This document shows positions 24,441 through 35,201 of a stretch of 64,000 bases of DNA, piece after piece. Origin of the DNA: Trissonchulus latispiculum (Eukaryota > Nematoda > Enoplea > Enoplida > Ironidae); the NCBI GenBank assembly GCA_030248195.1, contig JASAND010013361.1, forward strand, positions 12,501 through 76,500, read 5' to 3'. Positions within the stretch are counted from its first letter, which is position 1, and the number at the start of each line of letters is the position of its first letter. A program made the translations under genes and the position numbers. Under the pieces are notes generated by a model. It made no database searches and had not been told where the DNA came from. It worked only from the letters and a program-made list of their open reading frames with translations.

Positions 24441-24452
24441 TGGTACCGCTAC

Positions 24453-27218
24453 AGTTCTCAAAGGGAAATCGACTCCAGCAAATATCTGAACGTATCGCCA
24501 CTGAAGGTTCGGATTGTTCAGTTCCTGCAAACAATCCAGAGCTGCATCCAAGATCCCCATAGAACCCCAAGAGCAATTCCGTTTCGAGTCTAAACAGCAG
24601 CACAACATTAAAACCATCGAATAACGTGAGGGAATGAGGGGGAGAAGACCCTCCCGCTCCAACCTAAAAAATTGTTAGACCCCTCAGCGACAAAATAAAA
24701 GGGCAGACCCTCTGTCCAGAAAGGAAAAGGGGTAGATCCTTGAGCGAGTTTTGCCAAAACTTAACTTTTCAAGCACATTTTAGTGATTGCTTTAAACCAA
24801 TTCTTAAAAATCGCTGAACATCTTCATTTATCACTACTTTTCGCTTCACTTAGTCAAAACTGTAAAAAATCGCATTTTTTGCCAATGCCAATTTGATTTT
24901 TTAGTCTTGAGAGCCAAGACCTCTCGTCGGAGTCGGGTAGGCACCCCCCCCCCAGGACCCAGTGATAAAGTATGATTAAAACTGTATACAAGATTTTACA
25001 GAAAACCTATCAGCATTACCTAGCTCCCTCCGGGAAATAACTTAGACCAAATTTCTGAACATATAAAATTAAACAAAGCTAATTTCAAATAAAGGTTATA
25101 CCGTTAATAACAACTGATTTCACACAATTTTAATTTATGCTTGTAATTATACATGGGCTGAATAAAATAGAACCCCTTTTAAATAGTAGAAATGTTTGAC
25201 GTACCTATTAGAGGCCTGCATTACGGCCCGCGGCCCGGCCCGGCCCGGCCCGGCCCGGCCCGCGGGGCGGGCGGGGCGGGCCGACGACCAAAGTTCACGG
25301 GCCGGACCGGGCCGCGGGCCGAAGCTCACGGGCCGGGCCGGGCCGCGGGCCGACAGTCCGGCCCGCCATCAGTTTTTTGAATGATTTAACTGTAAAACAG
25401 TAACTCATATTTTAGCTTAAAAGGTTTTGCGTTTCCGAAATATGTTTCGTTCACGGTAACCCTGGTTTTCGGCAGTACGTTCAGCATTTTATTTTCATGA
25501 GTGATATGTATTTGTCGCCAGTCTCATCATTAATGTCAAATCCTCAATTCATCTAAGTCAGTTTAGCGTTTACTACATAAGAATATAAAACTTTGAATTA
25601 GGGTAATAAACGGTATTAGGAACAGTGTAAGTATTTTTGATTTGATTTTAATGTGTTCGCAATGTTTTTTAAAAACATTACATTTTCTTAGAAAATGCTG
25701 TTTAAAGAATCAAAGTTTTGGATTCCTGAAGCAAAGATTTACTATTCTTTGAAATTGATCCTTCTGCGCATTTGCATCTTTCTAAAGTTCTTTATTTCTA
25801 ACTATAATTCGTTTAATTCTGGACTAATTCTAGCAAAAATGTGCACTTTACAGAATTTCAACTGGTTTAATAAAAGTACAATATTTAAATGCTGCCACTG
25901 TAACCTTTTAGGGAATTTTAAATGTTATTGTTTTTCTAACGCCCCAGTCATACAAATTGTCAATACAAGTCAGTATCTATTTGCTTTCATTTGTAGAACG
26001 ACAAAAATTGTGTCCTTAAAACTGCGTTTAAAAACCATTAAAAACTCGAAAATCAATTTTTAGGAAAAACACAATTTTCCTAGGAAATCACTGAAAAGAA
26101 GAGATTCTGTTTGGAAAAACAAGCTTAAGAAAAATATTTACGTAATTTTGCATTTTGGGACAAAAAAATTTCGCGGCTCCGGCGGGCCGAAAATTTTGAC
26201 GGGCCGGGCCGGGCCGGGCCGAAGCATCTGACGGGCCGGGCCGGGCCGGGCCGAAGCAGTTGACGGGCCGGGCCGGGCGGGCCGAGAAAAATTTTTCACG
26301 GGCCGGGCCGGGTCGGGCCGCAAAAATTCGGCCCGTGCAGGCCTCTAGTACCTATCAGCATAACATTGTCAGGCATACAATTAACGATATTCCTCATGGC
26401 TGATTTAAACTGAAGACTACTGCTGGCATCTACGTGAATACAGTACAAATTTTGTGGCCAAAAAATGTACTGTAACAGTCGAGCTACCTGAAAGAAAACT
26501 GTTGACTGTCGCCAAAATCTGTCCGATACTCCAATTTAATATTCTCCGCAGATCGCAAAGGTAAATGCGAATAACTGAACTCAATGGCGGCGGAATCTAA
26601 CCTGGAAAGCTGGCAACGAACGATCAAAAATGGAACTTCCCTAGATATAACCAAAATTTTGGCCAATACCGAAAAACGGTAATTTGATTGAGTTCGCTAC
26701 TGCTTTTATATATATAGAGTTCTTGAGAGAATTCTTCCCAAATTGTATTCCACCACAAGTACGGTGGTATCCAAGGATTACAACAACTCGTTTCATTTTC
26801 ACCAGCAACACTTCAGTTTCAATAGAATGTAAACTACCAAAGGCACTTTTAAGTCTTATGTTAACAATATTTACATATGTGTGTACTGCAGTCCACTACA
26901 GTATTCCTTGTGAAACCATCAAAATCGACTGACCTGGTCTGCGTCTTTGTGAACCAAAATGGCATAGGCTAACGGAAAGGTTGCCTCTTCCAGACTCATG
27001 ACAAAATCTGGGTACCAAAAATGTTGTCTAAATTCAGCACAAGATTGAAATTTTGCAATACGAGAATCTGTCAAGGTATCCTGGCTTTTCCAATTCTTTA
27101 TCACACTTTTGTCATACCATCGATGACCAGATAGAAACTTCTGGCATCCAAAGAAAGTTGACTGGTTGTAGGAATATGGTATAACCAGTCCATCATAGAA
27201 AATTTTGTAGGATGACTC
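24453..27218 (-). CDS. GCNT-family (core-2/I-branching beta-1,6-GlcNAc transferase-like) gene, partial
   Basis: Three minus-strand exons fit together: 27218-26934 (phase 0), 26487-26352 (ends phase 1), 24589-24453. Joined, they give about 185 residues with FFGCQKFLSGHRWYD, a Cys-containing link, SLEEATFPLAYAILVHKDAD, QYIFWPQNLYCIHVDA, DAALDCLQEL and WRYVQIFAGVDFPLRT. This is the order of the first half of the Branch domain (PF02485) of Golgi type II enzymes that add beta-1,6-GlcNAc to O-glycans or I-antigens. Splice sites are good (TTTTAG|GAG, CAG|GTCAGT, TTTCAG|GTA). The N-terminal anchor exon and the C-terminal half were not found. A hAT sits exactly on the donor of exon ii and an inverted duplication flanks the locus, so the gene may be damaged or dead. 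Confidence 0.85.
25209..26347. mobile_element. Complete non-autonomous hAT element, GGCCCG family, inserted at a splice donor
   Basis: Perfect 12-bp inverted ends (TAGAGGCCTGCA and complement) and the 8-bp duplication GTACCTAT (25201-25208, 26348-26355) identify a hAT. About 150 bases at each end are dense GGCCCG/CGGGCC arrays, while the middle is AT-rich without a transposase. Pro/Arg/Gly-rich ORFs at the ends are repeat translations. The duplication overlaps the donor site of GCNT-like exon ii. Confidence 0.95.
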
Positions 27219-30181
27219 CTAAAACAAAAGTTAACTCTAGAACTTCATAGCTGATTTGTTATATAAACTCATATTGGGAAACTGGACGCAAAGTTTCTTA
27301 TCTTGACGCAACGAAATTTTAACGGGACGCAAGCTAGACGCAACATTATTTCGGGAGAAAATTCACTTTTGTAAGAGTGAAAACTTTAAATGTTTCCAGT
27401 ACCAATTTTTCCATGTTTTCCAAAAATTTTCTCGGTTTCTGGGGGGGCTCCGCCCCCCAAACCCCCTGGTGTTTTCACTATGTCATCGAATGCCAACGCT
27501 TTGTAATGTGTCAGTACTTGTTGAGTTATTAGTTGAGTTATCTACCTGTATCGAGACATTACAGGTCAAAGCCCATTATTAATAAAGTTTGTAGCCATAG
27601 CCGAATATCCAAATTTTTGGGATCATGTAATGTAATGAGGTTCATACAATTGCATTAGCACAGTTTTTCCTGCTGCGCCTCAGCGCAGCAGGTCTCTTAT
27701 GTTTGCTCAGCCCGAGCTCTTGCACGCAAATTGCTTGATAAGAATGCATTTCACCATAAATGCGTGTACTTAGTGGTTTAACATAGGGCCAACATAATTT
27801 GTGTGGGAATTCCAGTCTTTTCTTCTGTTTCCAAGTAAATATATCACATACGAATATGTACTCATGTCGAATTGGAAATTTCAAAACCGGAAATATAGAT
27901 TCGTCCTTTTAATTGATGACTCACCATAGTTAAGACTAACACAACAGGCTAAAATTTTTCGAATGCATGAAACAAAATAAAGGAATATGTTTAATTTGTA
28001 TTAGCAGGGTAAGGTAAATTCTTCAAGCAACACTATGTAGCAACTTTTACTAAATGTTTTGCAGGTAAATTTTCTAAAGTAACCAAGCAAGAACTCCGCT
28101 ATAAGAACAGATTTGCATTATGAAGACAAGCAAGGGTCAGTTGACATGCGAACATTGAAAATTCTCTGAGAGTTTAATTAAAGATACAGTAACTGCAAAT
28201 CAAAAACTTGGTCAAGTTCGGACGGTTTTTGCTAAATCTCGGTTTCTTCAACTTAAAAATAATTCCGCTGCGCAGCAGGCCTACAATTTATGAAAATGTT
28301 CCTCTGATAACATTTAATCTTTTGCAGACGATATTGCTTGTTAAAGTCTAACTTTTGTTCTTGACTGGATTTTCAAAACATTTTCAGCTTCTGAGGGTTA
28401 ATCCCTTAATTACCAAAAGTCAACCAAATTTGTAGAGCATCCAATTTTTGGTTTGGTTCATTTTTAAGGTGGTGATTCCTTTTGGGCACAAATTGTTGGT
28501 TGGCGGCGCAAATCAAGATGAAATTCGGCGAAACTTTACGAAAGCGTTCTAACACCCTCCGCGCAATCCCGGTTCAAAATTTCGAGATTTCCGATAAGGG
28601 CGGTTTTTCCCAATTTCTGAAAGTTTGGCAGCAGCTATACAATTATGACCATATTCATTTGAAAGATCGCGTTGAGCTGCCCATTTTTACTTTTTAAAAC
28701 AACTTTCTAGCTTTTCTCTAGCGTGTGTTATAAACGATTTTCTTGTTTTGGCGTCGAAAACTTGTCATTTTTGCAGAAATCAATGTAATCCATCATTTCT
28801 TGAACTACACAAGCCGTAAAATTTTACTAAGGGTGTCGATTTGAAGGTCTCGTCGAGGCCGATTATCCGAGGCATGATAGTCTTCCAACTGCTATCCCGT
28901 GAGCTGCTATCATAAAAAATGTGATTTTTGCGAAAACATGACCAATTTTTTTCCAGCGATTGTGGAGCATTTACTATGCAAGCTAGAGGGTTGCCACTTA
29001 CTAGACGTGTTTACACAAAAATACCCAGGGACTCTTTTTTAGTTGCCCCGATTGCTGCTTTCCAGCTAAAGTGGCCGCTTGTTAAAGTTGGGAAAAGTAG
29101 GCAAAATCCAGGTTGCGCAAACAGTTTAGCTAATTTCTTCGAAGCGAAGAGTAATTTCATGATAATTAAAAAAGGGTTCCCAGCTATTTGATAGTAGAAT
29201 CGAATGATGTAGTCGATGCCTCACGAAAAAATTTTCTTTAGTCTGCAAAAAATCTGGAAAATTAAACTACTTCGAAAATCCAGGAAAATAGTTTCCGAAG
29301 ACTGAAATTAGTTTCATTGCATTCATTGGAAAGAGAAAATATTAAGCTCCATTTTGATATAAAAACGTTTGTCCTTAAGAAATTCAAGCATTAAAGGATT
29401 AATCAATCGTATTCGTAACCAACGTCAATAGTTCACTGTTTTTGCCTTTGATTAATACTGCACTACTCATCGTATGCACGCTCTTTGTTTATTGATTATT
29501 ACTTCTCAAAATGAAAACAACTAAAAATTCTAAAATTTACAAATGTAATTTACACAAAAATGCATTAGGTATTTTAGTTAAATGTATCAGATGACAAATT
29601 AATCTTTTTAATCATTTTCATTACGGATTTATCCGTAATTTCAAAAAATTTCTCCAAGCCCCCCAGACCCCCCGCTGCTTGTTTGTCATAATTTTCCGGG
29701 ATTCATTAGTTCTCTGAGTTTTCAAAACAAGATTGCTGCCTTGTTCTGAATGATATTAATTTTATAGCTATTTAACTAATTCTTAATTAGTTTAACTATA
29801 ACATCAAAACATCTGAATAATGTGTGTCAATAATGTCAAAAATTGGTCATGATATGTGTTAGATACAACAGATGCGAATTAAATCGTTTTGAACATTTGC
29901 ATTACGGATTTTTCCGTAATCGTAAAAAATTTTCTCAACTTCTGGGGGGCTCCGCCCTCCAGACCCCCCGTCGTGTATATAGGGCATATTTCACATATTT
30001 TGTAATCGTGCATTACTTCTCAGTAGCATCACCGTCTTAAGTACTTTTTCATACGATTAAATTATGGTTCACTAATGAAATAATCGACATTTTTATAAAA
30101 AATACAATTTTTGCATATAAAACACGCTAAAACAATAATTTTACCTGGACGCAAAATTTCTTAACGGGACGCAACTTAAAA
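27114..30181. repeat. Right arm of a 3.07-kb inverted duplication
   Basis: Reverse complement of 20481-23549. This arm is continuous with an intact GCNT exon (27218-26934), so it is probably the parental copy. It carries G-rich hairpin modules at about 27445, 29665 and 29945, the ACGGATTTWTCCGT palindromes, and the conserved 74-codon frame on the minus strand (27884-27642, extended to 80 codons). At the outer end the sequence runs on into a transposon terminus at 30230. Confidence 0.95.
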
Positions 30182-30230
30182 TTAGCTGGACGCAAGGTTG
30201 ACGCAAATCCGAAAACCAAAAAAAACCCTG
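30182..30230 (-). mobile_element. hAT-like terminus CAGGGTTTTTTTTGG with GCGTC repeats
   Basis: Read on the minus strand the end is CAGGGTTTTTTTTGGTTTTC followed by GGATTTGCGTC and further TTGCGTCC repeats that continue into the inverted-duplication arm. The edge closely resembles the right end of the complete element at 62407-63560. A partner end was not identified, nor a copy of the flanking gtgagcag. Confidence 0.6.
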
Positions 30231-33062
30231 GTGAGCAGCTACAAATTTTGGTTGTGAAGCACGATGCAGTTGTGAAGCACAGTGCACATGGTGCTTCACA
30301 ACTTGGATGGAGGCACGGGGGTTGCAGCACAGCAAATTTGAACTAAGCTATTTCACAAACTAGTCCTGTAGCTATCTTAATTTGCATTTATTATTGAAGT
30401 GCAAATTTCAAGCAACAAAGTTAATTTAGAGTATTTCAACACTAACTCTTGGCATGAATACCTTATAGGCTGTTGGTCCGTGGCCAACACAATTTGCTTT
30501 CGGAAAATTTTGTTGTATCTTATTCATATTCAATTCAGTGACCAAATGTTTAGACTGGAAAAACCCTGCAGTAAGCAGTGTTCGTTTGGTTGAGTTGAAT
30601 ACATTCATGAATTCTGCCATTTAAAGTTTCAGTTTACTTCGTCCGAATTTGAGTAATCCAAGGATAAAATATTTTAGCACTCTTCACTATAATGTTACCC
30701 ACCTATTATGGGCGATTAGTGGTAAATGTATTAAAAGGTATTTATTTCTTAATTAATTGATTAATATATAATATGCTATAATATCAAAATATCTTTAACA
30801 ATAGATACAACATACGTTGTCTTTGGGCAGGTTCCGAAATCTTCTTGAATAGATTAAGTTTAATTTCAATGAATTTTTCATCAAACTATCCAGAACTACA
30901 AAACAGCCAATTGTTGTCAACAGAAGATACAACCACATTGGACGCCTCCTCATCCTAAAAGACCCATAATATGCTCCTACATGCTATTCAAAACTCTTCA
31001 ACTCTATTAGTTAAAGCTGGTGCTAAACATTAAGCCCCAGCGACCGAAATTGGATTTCAATGCTGAGGGACTGTGCATTAGAGCCTGAATCGGTGGGATG
31101 GATCTAATCTTCGTATTCTCTTCATCTTCTGTGAAGGTGGAGGAAGCGCCATACTCTAAGGTTGAATCTATCCTCTGAACGTTATCATCTTATCCGCGAT
31201 TCCAGCTGTCACTTTGAACCCTCCCCTTACTACGGTATCGAAATGGGGCTGTTGTCAAGTTTTGTATAATTGTACATTAAATTTTTCCGGCCCAGTTTGG
31301 GAATGGGGCTAGTGACAGTATGCTTGACATTTACACGCCTACGTACAAATTTAAACTTAGGCACAAATTTAGGTATACTATAGTGTTGTACCGTTGGTAC
31401 GCAGTACATAAAACAGAAGCGGGCTGATGAAGGGTTTCAGTAAACCAACACAGCACAGACTCATAATCCAAAAAACTTACCCAAATGAGTTCAACAATTA
31501 ATCTAAATGTTACTAAGGAAACTCTTTAGCCTTTTGCAGAAACTTCGCAACACATCATTTGAACAAAGACACCCGATGTACCAAAATGTAACTACATACA
31601 TAAATCTGATTCAATCACAGTGTGATAGGCTACACTGTGTGCAAAACAGCACCTCCAAAGTTAGAAAGTGAAAACTACACAATTCGGTTCAACAAGATAT
31701 AAATTGAAGAAACTACAATTATTAATATGAGAAATATATGCATAGCATTATGTTGTGTACGTTTAATTCAGCTCCGAACTTAATTTGACATAGTACTCCA
31801 GTTTACTGACAGCAAAAAGCATTTTCAGATTTCTCAAAATGTGTAAAGAAGAACTGAAATTGAAAAATGGGCTGAATGAATTAATTCTGATTAAATGTGC
31901 AGTATAATTATCTGATGATAATAATAATGCAAACATCTACAAGATCACTGAAAGCGAAGTGCTCCAAATGCAAATAACAATTCTGAACAATAAAACTTTA
32001 AATTTGAATTAGCCAATCTCAAACTATTTAGATGAGAATTTAGTATATGAATGAATGTGACTGCATGATTGTGAGTGTTAATGTTATATAATTATTGCAT
32101 TTCTGTTTTCCCTGAGAATTATGTAATAGTGGTTTTTGGTTACTAATTTCATTAGTTACTTTTCGGTCCTTTTGATCTTTATTCTTTACCTTTTCTAATT
32201 TATATCTTGACTGTGTTGTATCATACTAATGGTATTTTTTCGTTTGGATTTTGGTATTTCCTATGGTATTTTGGTATAATTCCCTGTGTATATATATATT
32301 AACAAAATATCAAAGCTAGAACCTAAGAAAACACGATACTTTTACTTCAATCATCAAAATTCGACTTTTCATTTTCATAATTTTCAAAGGCAAAAACTGC
32401 AAACAATATAACAAAGATTCTCACTATAAATTCACTAAGACCTAAAAGTCACAGCTGCCAACTAAGATGTTCAGAAAAACAGTGAACCACTCCCGCCCGT
32501 ACTAACGTACCAACTGACACCTATACTTTTCCAAATCCCAACTCCATAGTGCAAAGCTACCCAATTAGCTAAAGTAAATTTTGTTTCATCATTTATGAAG
32601 ATTTTCGCGAAAAGATGCGAAACACAAGGAATATTTCACATCAGCTAGAAAAAAAAGCTCGCTAAAAACTTGTTGCAAAATACAGTATGCGCTTTGAAAA
32701 TGCGCATAATTTCAAATCTTTTTGAGAAGCCTCCTTAACATTAGCTACGCCGTATGTTTTGACGGTAATCTATAACATCACTTACAATTCACACAGTAAT
32801 CGATCGTTGTACAGAAAGAATTTTAAACCGTAATCCGTGGTTGCACCCTTTAATCAAAATAGTAATACATAAGTTACATTGTTAGTTATATTAGTAATCC
32901 ACAAATACTATTTCTATTAATAGTTTGCCAATAACTATATCTTTTATAAATTTCACCGAAACCTATCTTCATTGGTTTTAATCTGTTTAACTTCTATCAA
33001 ATATTTCCGAAGATGCCCTGTTTACTGAGTAACTTAATCCAACGTTTGGTATCTCTAAACGT
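30231..33062. other. Intergenic stretch, nothing recognised
   Basis: AT-rich with short unsupported ORFs. A missing 5' exon of the GCNT-like gene (minus strand) could lie here, but none was recognised. The last few hundred bases would include the promoter of the IR-like gene. No TATA box or initiator could be assigned with confidence. Confidence 0.4.
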
Positions 33063-34196
33063 TTGCTTTGTCACCTAACTTTATATAACATGGCCAAACA
33101 GCTTATTATCGGCGGATCAGCCTTAGATATTCCAATGGTATATCCGTGCGCTATGCTACAACCTATTCCTAGAAAATGCAAGCTTGGTTCCGCCGTTGAG
33201 CTATTGCTTGATTTTTCAGTTCGCCACCGCTACAGTCTAAAATTGCAATCTTCCACTGACGGTAAATACGGTGACTTTCACAGTCACTCAAACACAGCTA
33301 CTGGATATGTAGCGGATTTGTTGTCGGGTAGAATCGATGCTACAATACCGTTTATGACTGCAACAGCTGGAAGACTTCAGGCAACAGCTGTGACTAGACC
33401 TTTGGACACCGGAGCTGGAGCTTTTGCTTTAAACAAGTATTGGAAGAATTCTCCCCAACCGCACATTCATTACAGGACGACACCGATTATGATTGGATGT
33501 ATCTATTTGATACTTTTAAACAACCTTCCCACCAGAGTCTATGGAGGAAGTGGACTATCAGCCTTTGCATCAACTGTGATTCTAACAGCGCAGCTAATTT
33601 TGATTAACGTAAACGCACTCATTAGCAGTGATCTGGTGACAGGAAAAGCCAGACTACCCTTTACCAGCTTACAAGATCTGAGTTCGGCAAGAGGAACTAA
33701 TGTTCGAATAGCAATAGCCAATTTCGAATCCACCTCTGAAAATAAACTAAAAACTATTCTGCCAAAGCAAATCGAGGTGTTTGACTCATTGCACAAGGTT
33801 TTGTCAAAAATTTCAGTCTCACCCAATTATTTTATTTATGACGACTTAACTTTGATAGTGTTTGCTGCGAAGGATTACGACAATCTTTTTGTGTTGCCAA
33901 ATAAAGACCAATTTGAATACTACACTAGTCTTGTAGCGAAAAACAATACACAGTTATGGCAGGAATTGAATGCATTTTACGATGATTCGCTGAAGCATGG
34001 TGTTTGGGCACGCCTCCAAAGAAAATACGGAATAGTGGCTGAAAAACTACCCTGCCTACCAATGGCTAAGCCAATCAAGCTTGAAAGACTCAAAAACGTG
34101 ATGGGAATCATGGTATATGGTACAAGTGGAAGCATCATTGTGCTCTGTCTAGAACTCGCACTATTTAAACTTTCAGGATTTCTCTGCAGAGCGTGA
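33063..34196 (+). CDS. Ionotropic receptor (IR/iGluR-like), intronless
   Basis: Single open frame of 377 codons. The N-terminal part resembles S1 of the ligand-binding domain: GYVADLLSGRIDATIPFMTA then TAGR, where the family's ligand-contacting Thr/Arg pair is expected. A hydrophobic segment IMIGCIYLILL (about residues 143-153) and a second, STVILTAQLILINVNALISS (about 170-190), stand for TM1 and TM3. An obvious pore loop between them is missing. S2 follows with PFTSLQDL, YDDLTLIVFAAKDY and LKHGVWARLQRKYGI, and TM4 is LKNVMGIMVYGTSG plus LELALF, with almost no cytoplasmic tail. There is no amino-terminal domain or signal peptide; the real start could be the Met at residue 10 or lie in an unseen upstream exon. 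Length and layout fit a divergent IR (chemosensory in arthropods), not a synaptic receptor. A poly(A) signal lies 79 bases past the stop. Confidence 0.82.
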   Translation: MLCHLTLYNMAKQLIIGGSALDIPMVYPCAMLQPIPRKCKLGSAVELLLDFSVRHRYSLKLQSSTDGKYGDFHSHSNTATGYVADLLSGRIDATIPFMTATAGRLQATAVTRPLDTGAGAFALNKYWKNSPQPHIHYRTTPIMIGCIYLILLNNLPTRVYGGSGLSAFASTVILTAQLILINVNALISSDLVTGKARLPFTSLQDLSSARGTNVRIAIANFESTSENKLKTILPKQIEVFDSLHKVLSKISVSPNYFIYDDLTLIVFAAKDYDNLFVLPNKDQFEYYTSLVAKNNTQLWQELNAFYDDSLKHGVWARLQRKYGIVAEKLPCLPMAKPIKLERLKNVMGIMVYGTSGSIIVLCLELALFKLSGFLCRA

Positions 34197-34274
34197 TGCC
34201 TTGATCGACCGATGGAACAATGCTCCCTGTTAAAGCTTAGAACTGACATTTGAGTGTGTGAGTAACTATCACCG

Positions 34275-34280
34275 AATAAA
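34275..34280 (+). terminator. Poly(A) signal AATAAA of the IR-like gene
   Basis: Canonical AATAAA 79 bases after the stop codon at 34194-34196, on the same strand. Confidence 0.6.
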
Positions 34281-34542
34281 AACTTTAAAACATGAAAATT
34301 ACCACAAACACCACAAATAACATATATTCCTTCAGTTTCACACCTGACGCACTTTACGATTCTGCATGTGACGCACATTTCGATATTACTGATGCACATT
34401 AGTACCTTCAAGGGTGGGGGTGGTAAATACCAAATTCATGCACTACTGAGTACTGATACAATGTTTCAATTAGCTCAACCTGTCACATGTTAGTAACTTC
34501 AAAATTATTAAAAGTTCCAATGTTTTTGGTTAACCTTACCCA

Positions 34543-34690
34543 CAGGGTTGTGCTCGGACCGTGAATCGGGCTTCCGGCTCGGTTCGAGATCGGGCCGGTG
34601 TCACGGTGAAATTTTCCACCTAGAAATTTTCCCCCCGGAAAAATATCACCGCTGAAATTTTTCCGGGGGAGGGGAAGATATCACCGTTTA
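34543..34690. mobile_element. Possible solitary hAT end with GGCTCGG-type repeats
   Basis: CAGGGTTGTGCTCGGACC at 34543 looks like the CAGGG ends of other elements and is followed by CGGGCTTCCGGCTCGG and ATCGGGCCGG. Directly after it, two copies of tcaccgNtgaaattttt with ccgggg flanks lie in inverted arrangement. No right end or target duplication was found. Confidence 0.4.
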
Positions 34691-35201
34691 GCTGTAATTA
34701 AATTTAACAGCAATTTGGCTGCATGCAACATAATTTTTAGGAGTTTTAGTTAGAAGCCTTCAGTAACAAAAATTTAGTCGTCGAAATTAGTAGCTATCAG
34801 TTGAATTTGATACTGGTGGAGTTTAGCAGCAAGAACAAAATGAATCTATATGTCGCTATGGTCATTCATATTACGCGGAGGTTGTCGTCGAAGAACAGAA
34901 CAGAACGACGAATCTTGGAACTCTTGAAATTTTTCAGGGATAGACCACCCAGAATCGGACCCTGTATGAACGTATGTTCGCACTAGTTGTAAAATTTGTA
35001 ATTTTTAAATCCATGTATTCCAAGTAATGTCCCCACGTCAACAGAAGCACTGTTCGAATGGCCCCGGAGTAGGAATTGTCCATATATAAATGCCAAGTTT
35101 ACCCTAATATATACATAGATTTGTCTTCGTTTTCCTTTCGCCCTCTGAAATAGACGAGAACTATGAAATCTTGCTTTCTGCGGCGAGATAATGCCCCATG
35201 C
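34691..35201. other. Unassigned non-coding stretch
   Basis: Nothing recognisable between the putative hAT end and the foldback element. Confidence 0.4.

Noticed and set aside
25147..25384. Pro/Arg/Gly-rich ORFs (also at 26138, 42399-42732, 43337-43680, 58083-58214)
   Set aside because: They read GGCCCG or GGGGCC subterminal arrays of hAT elements, are open on both strands and have no start or splice context.
34560..34610. tRNA-like ggttcgagatc sequence
   Set aside because: No cloverleaf could be built around the T-loop-like match. It lies in GC-rich transposon-end repeats.
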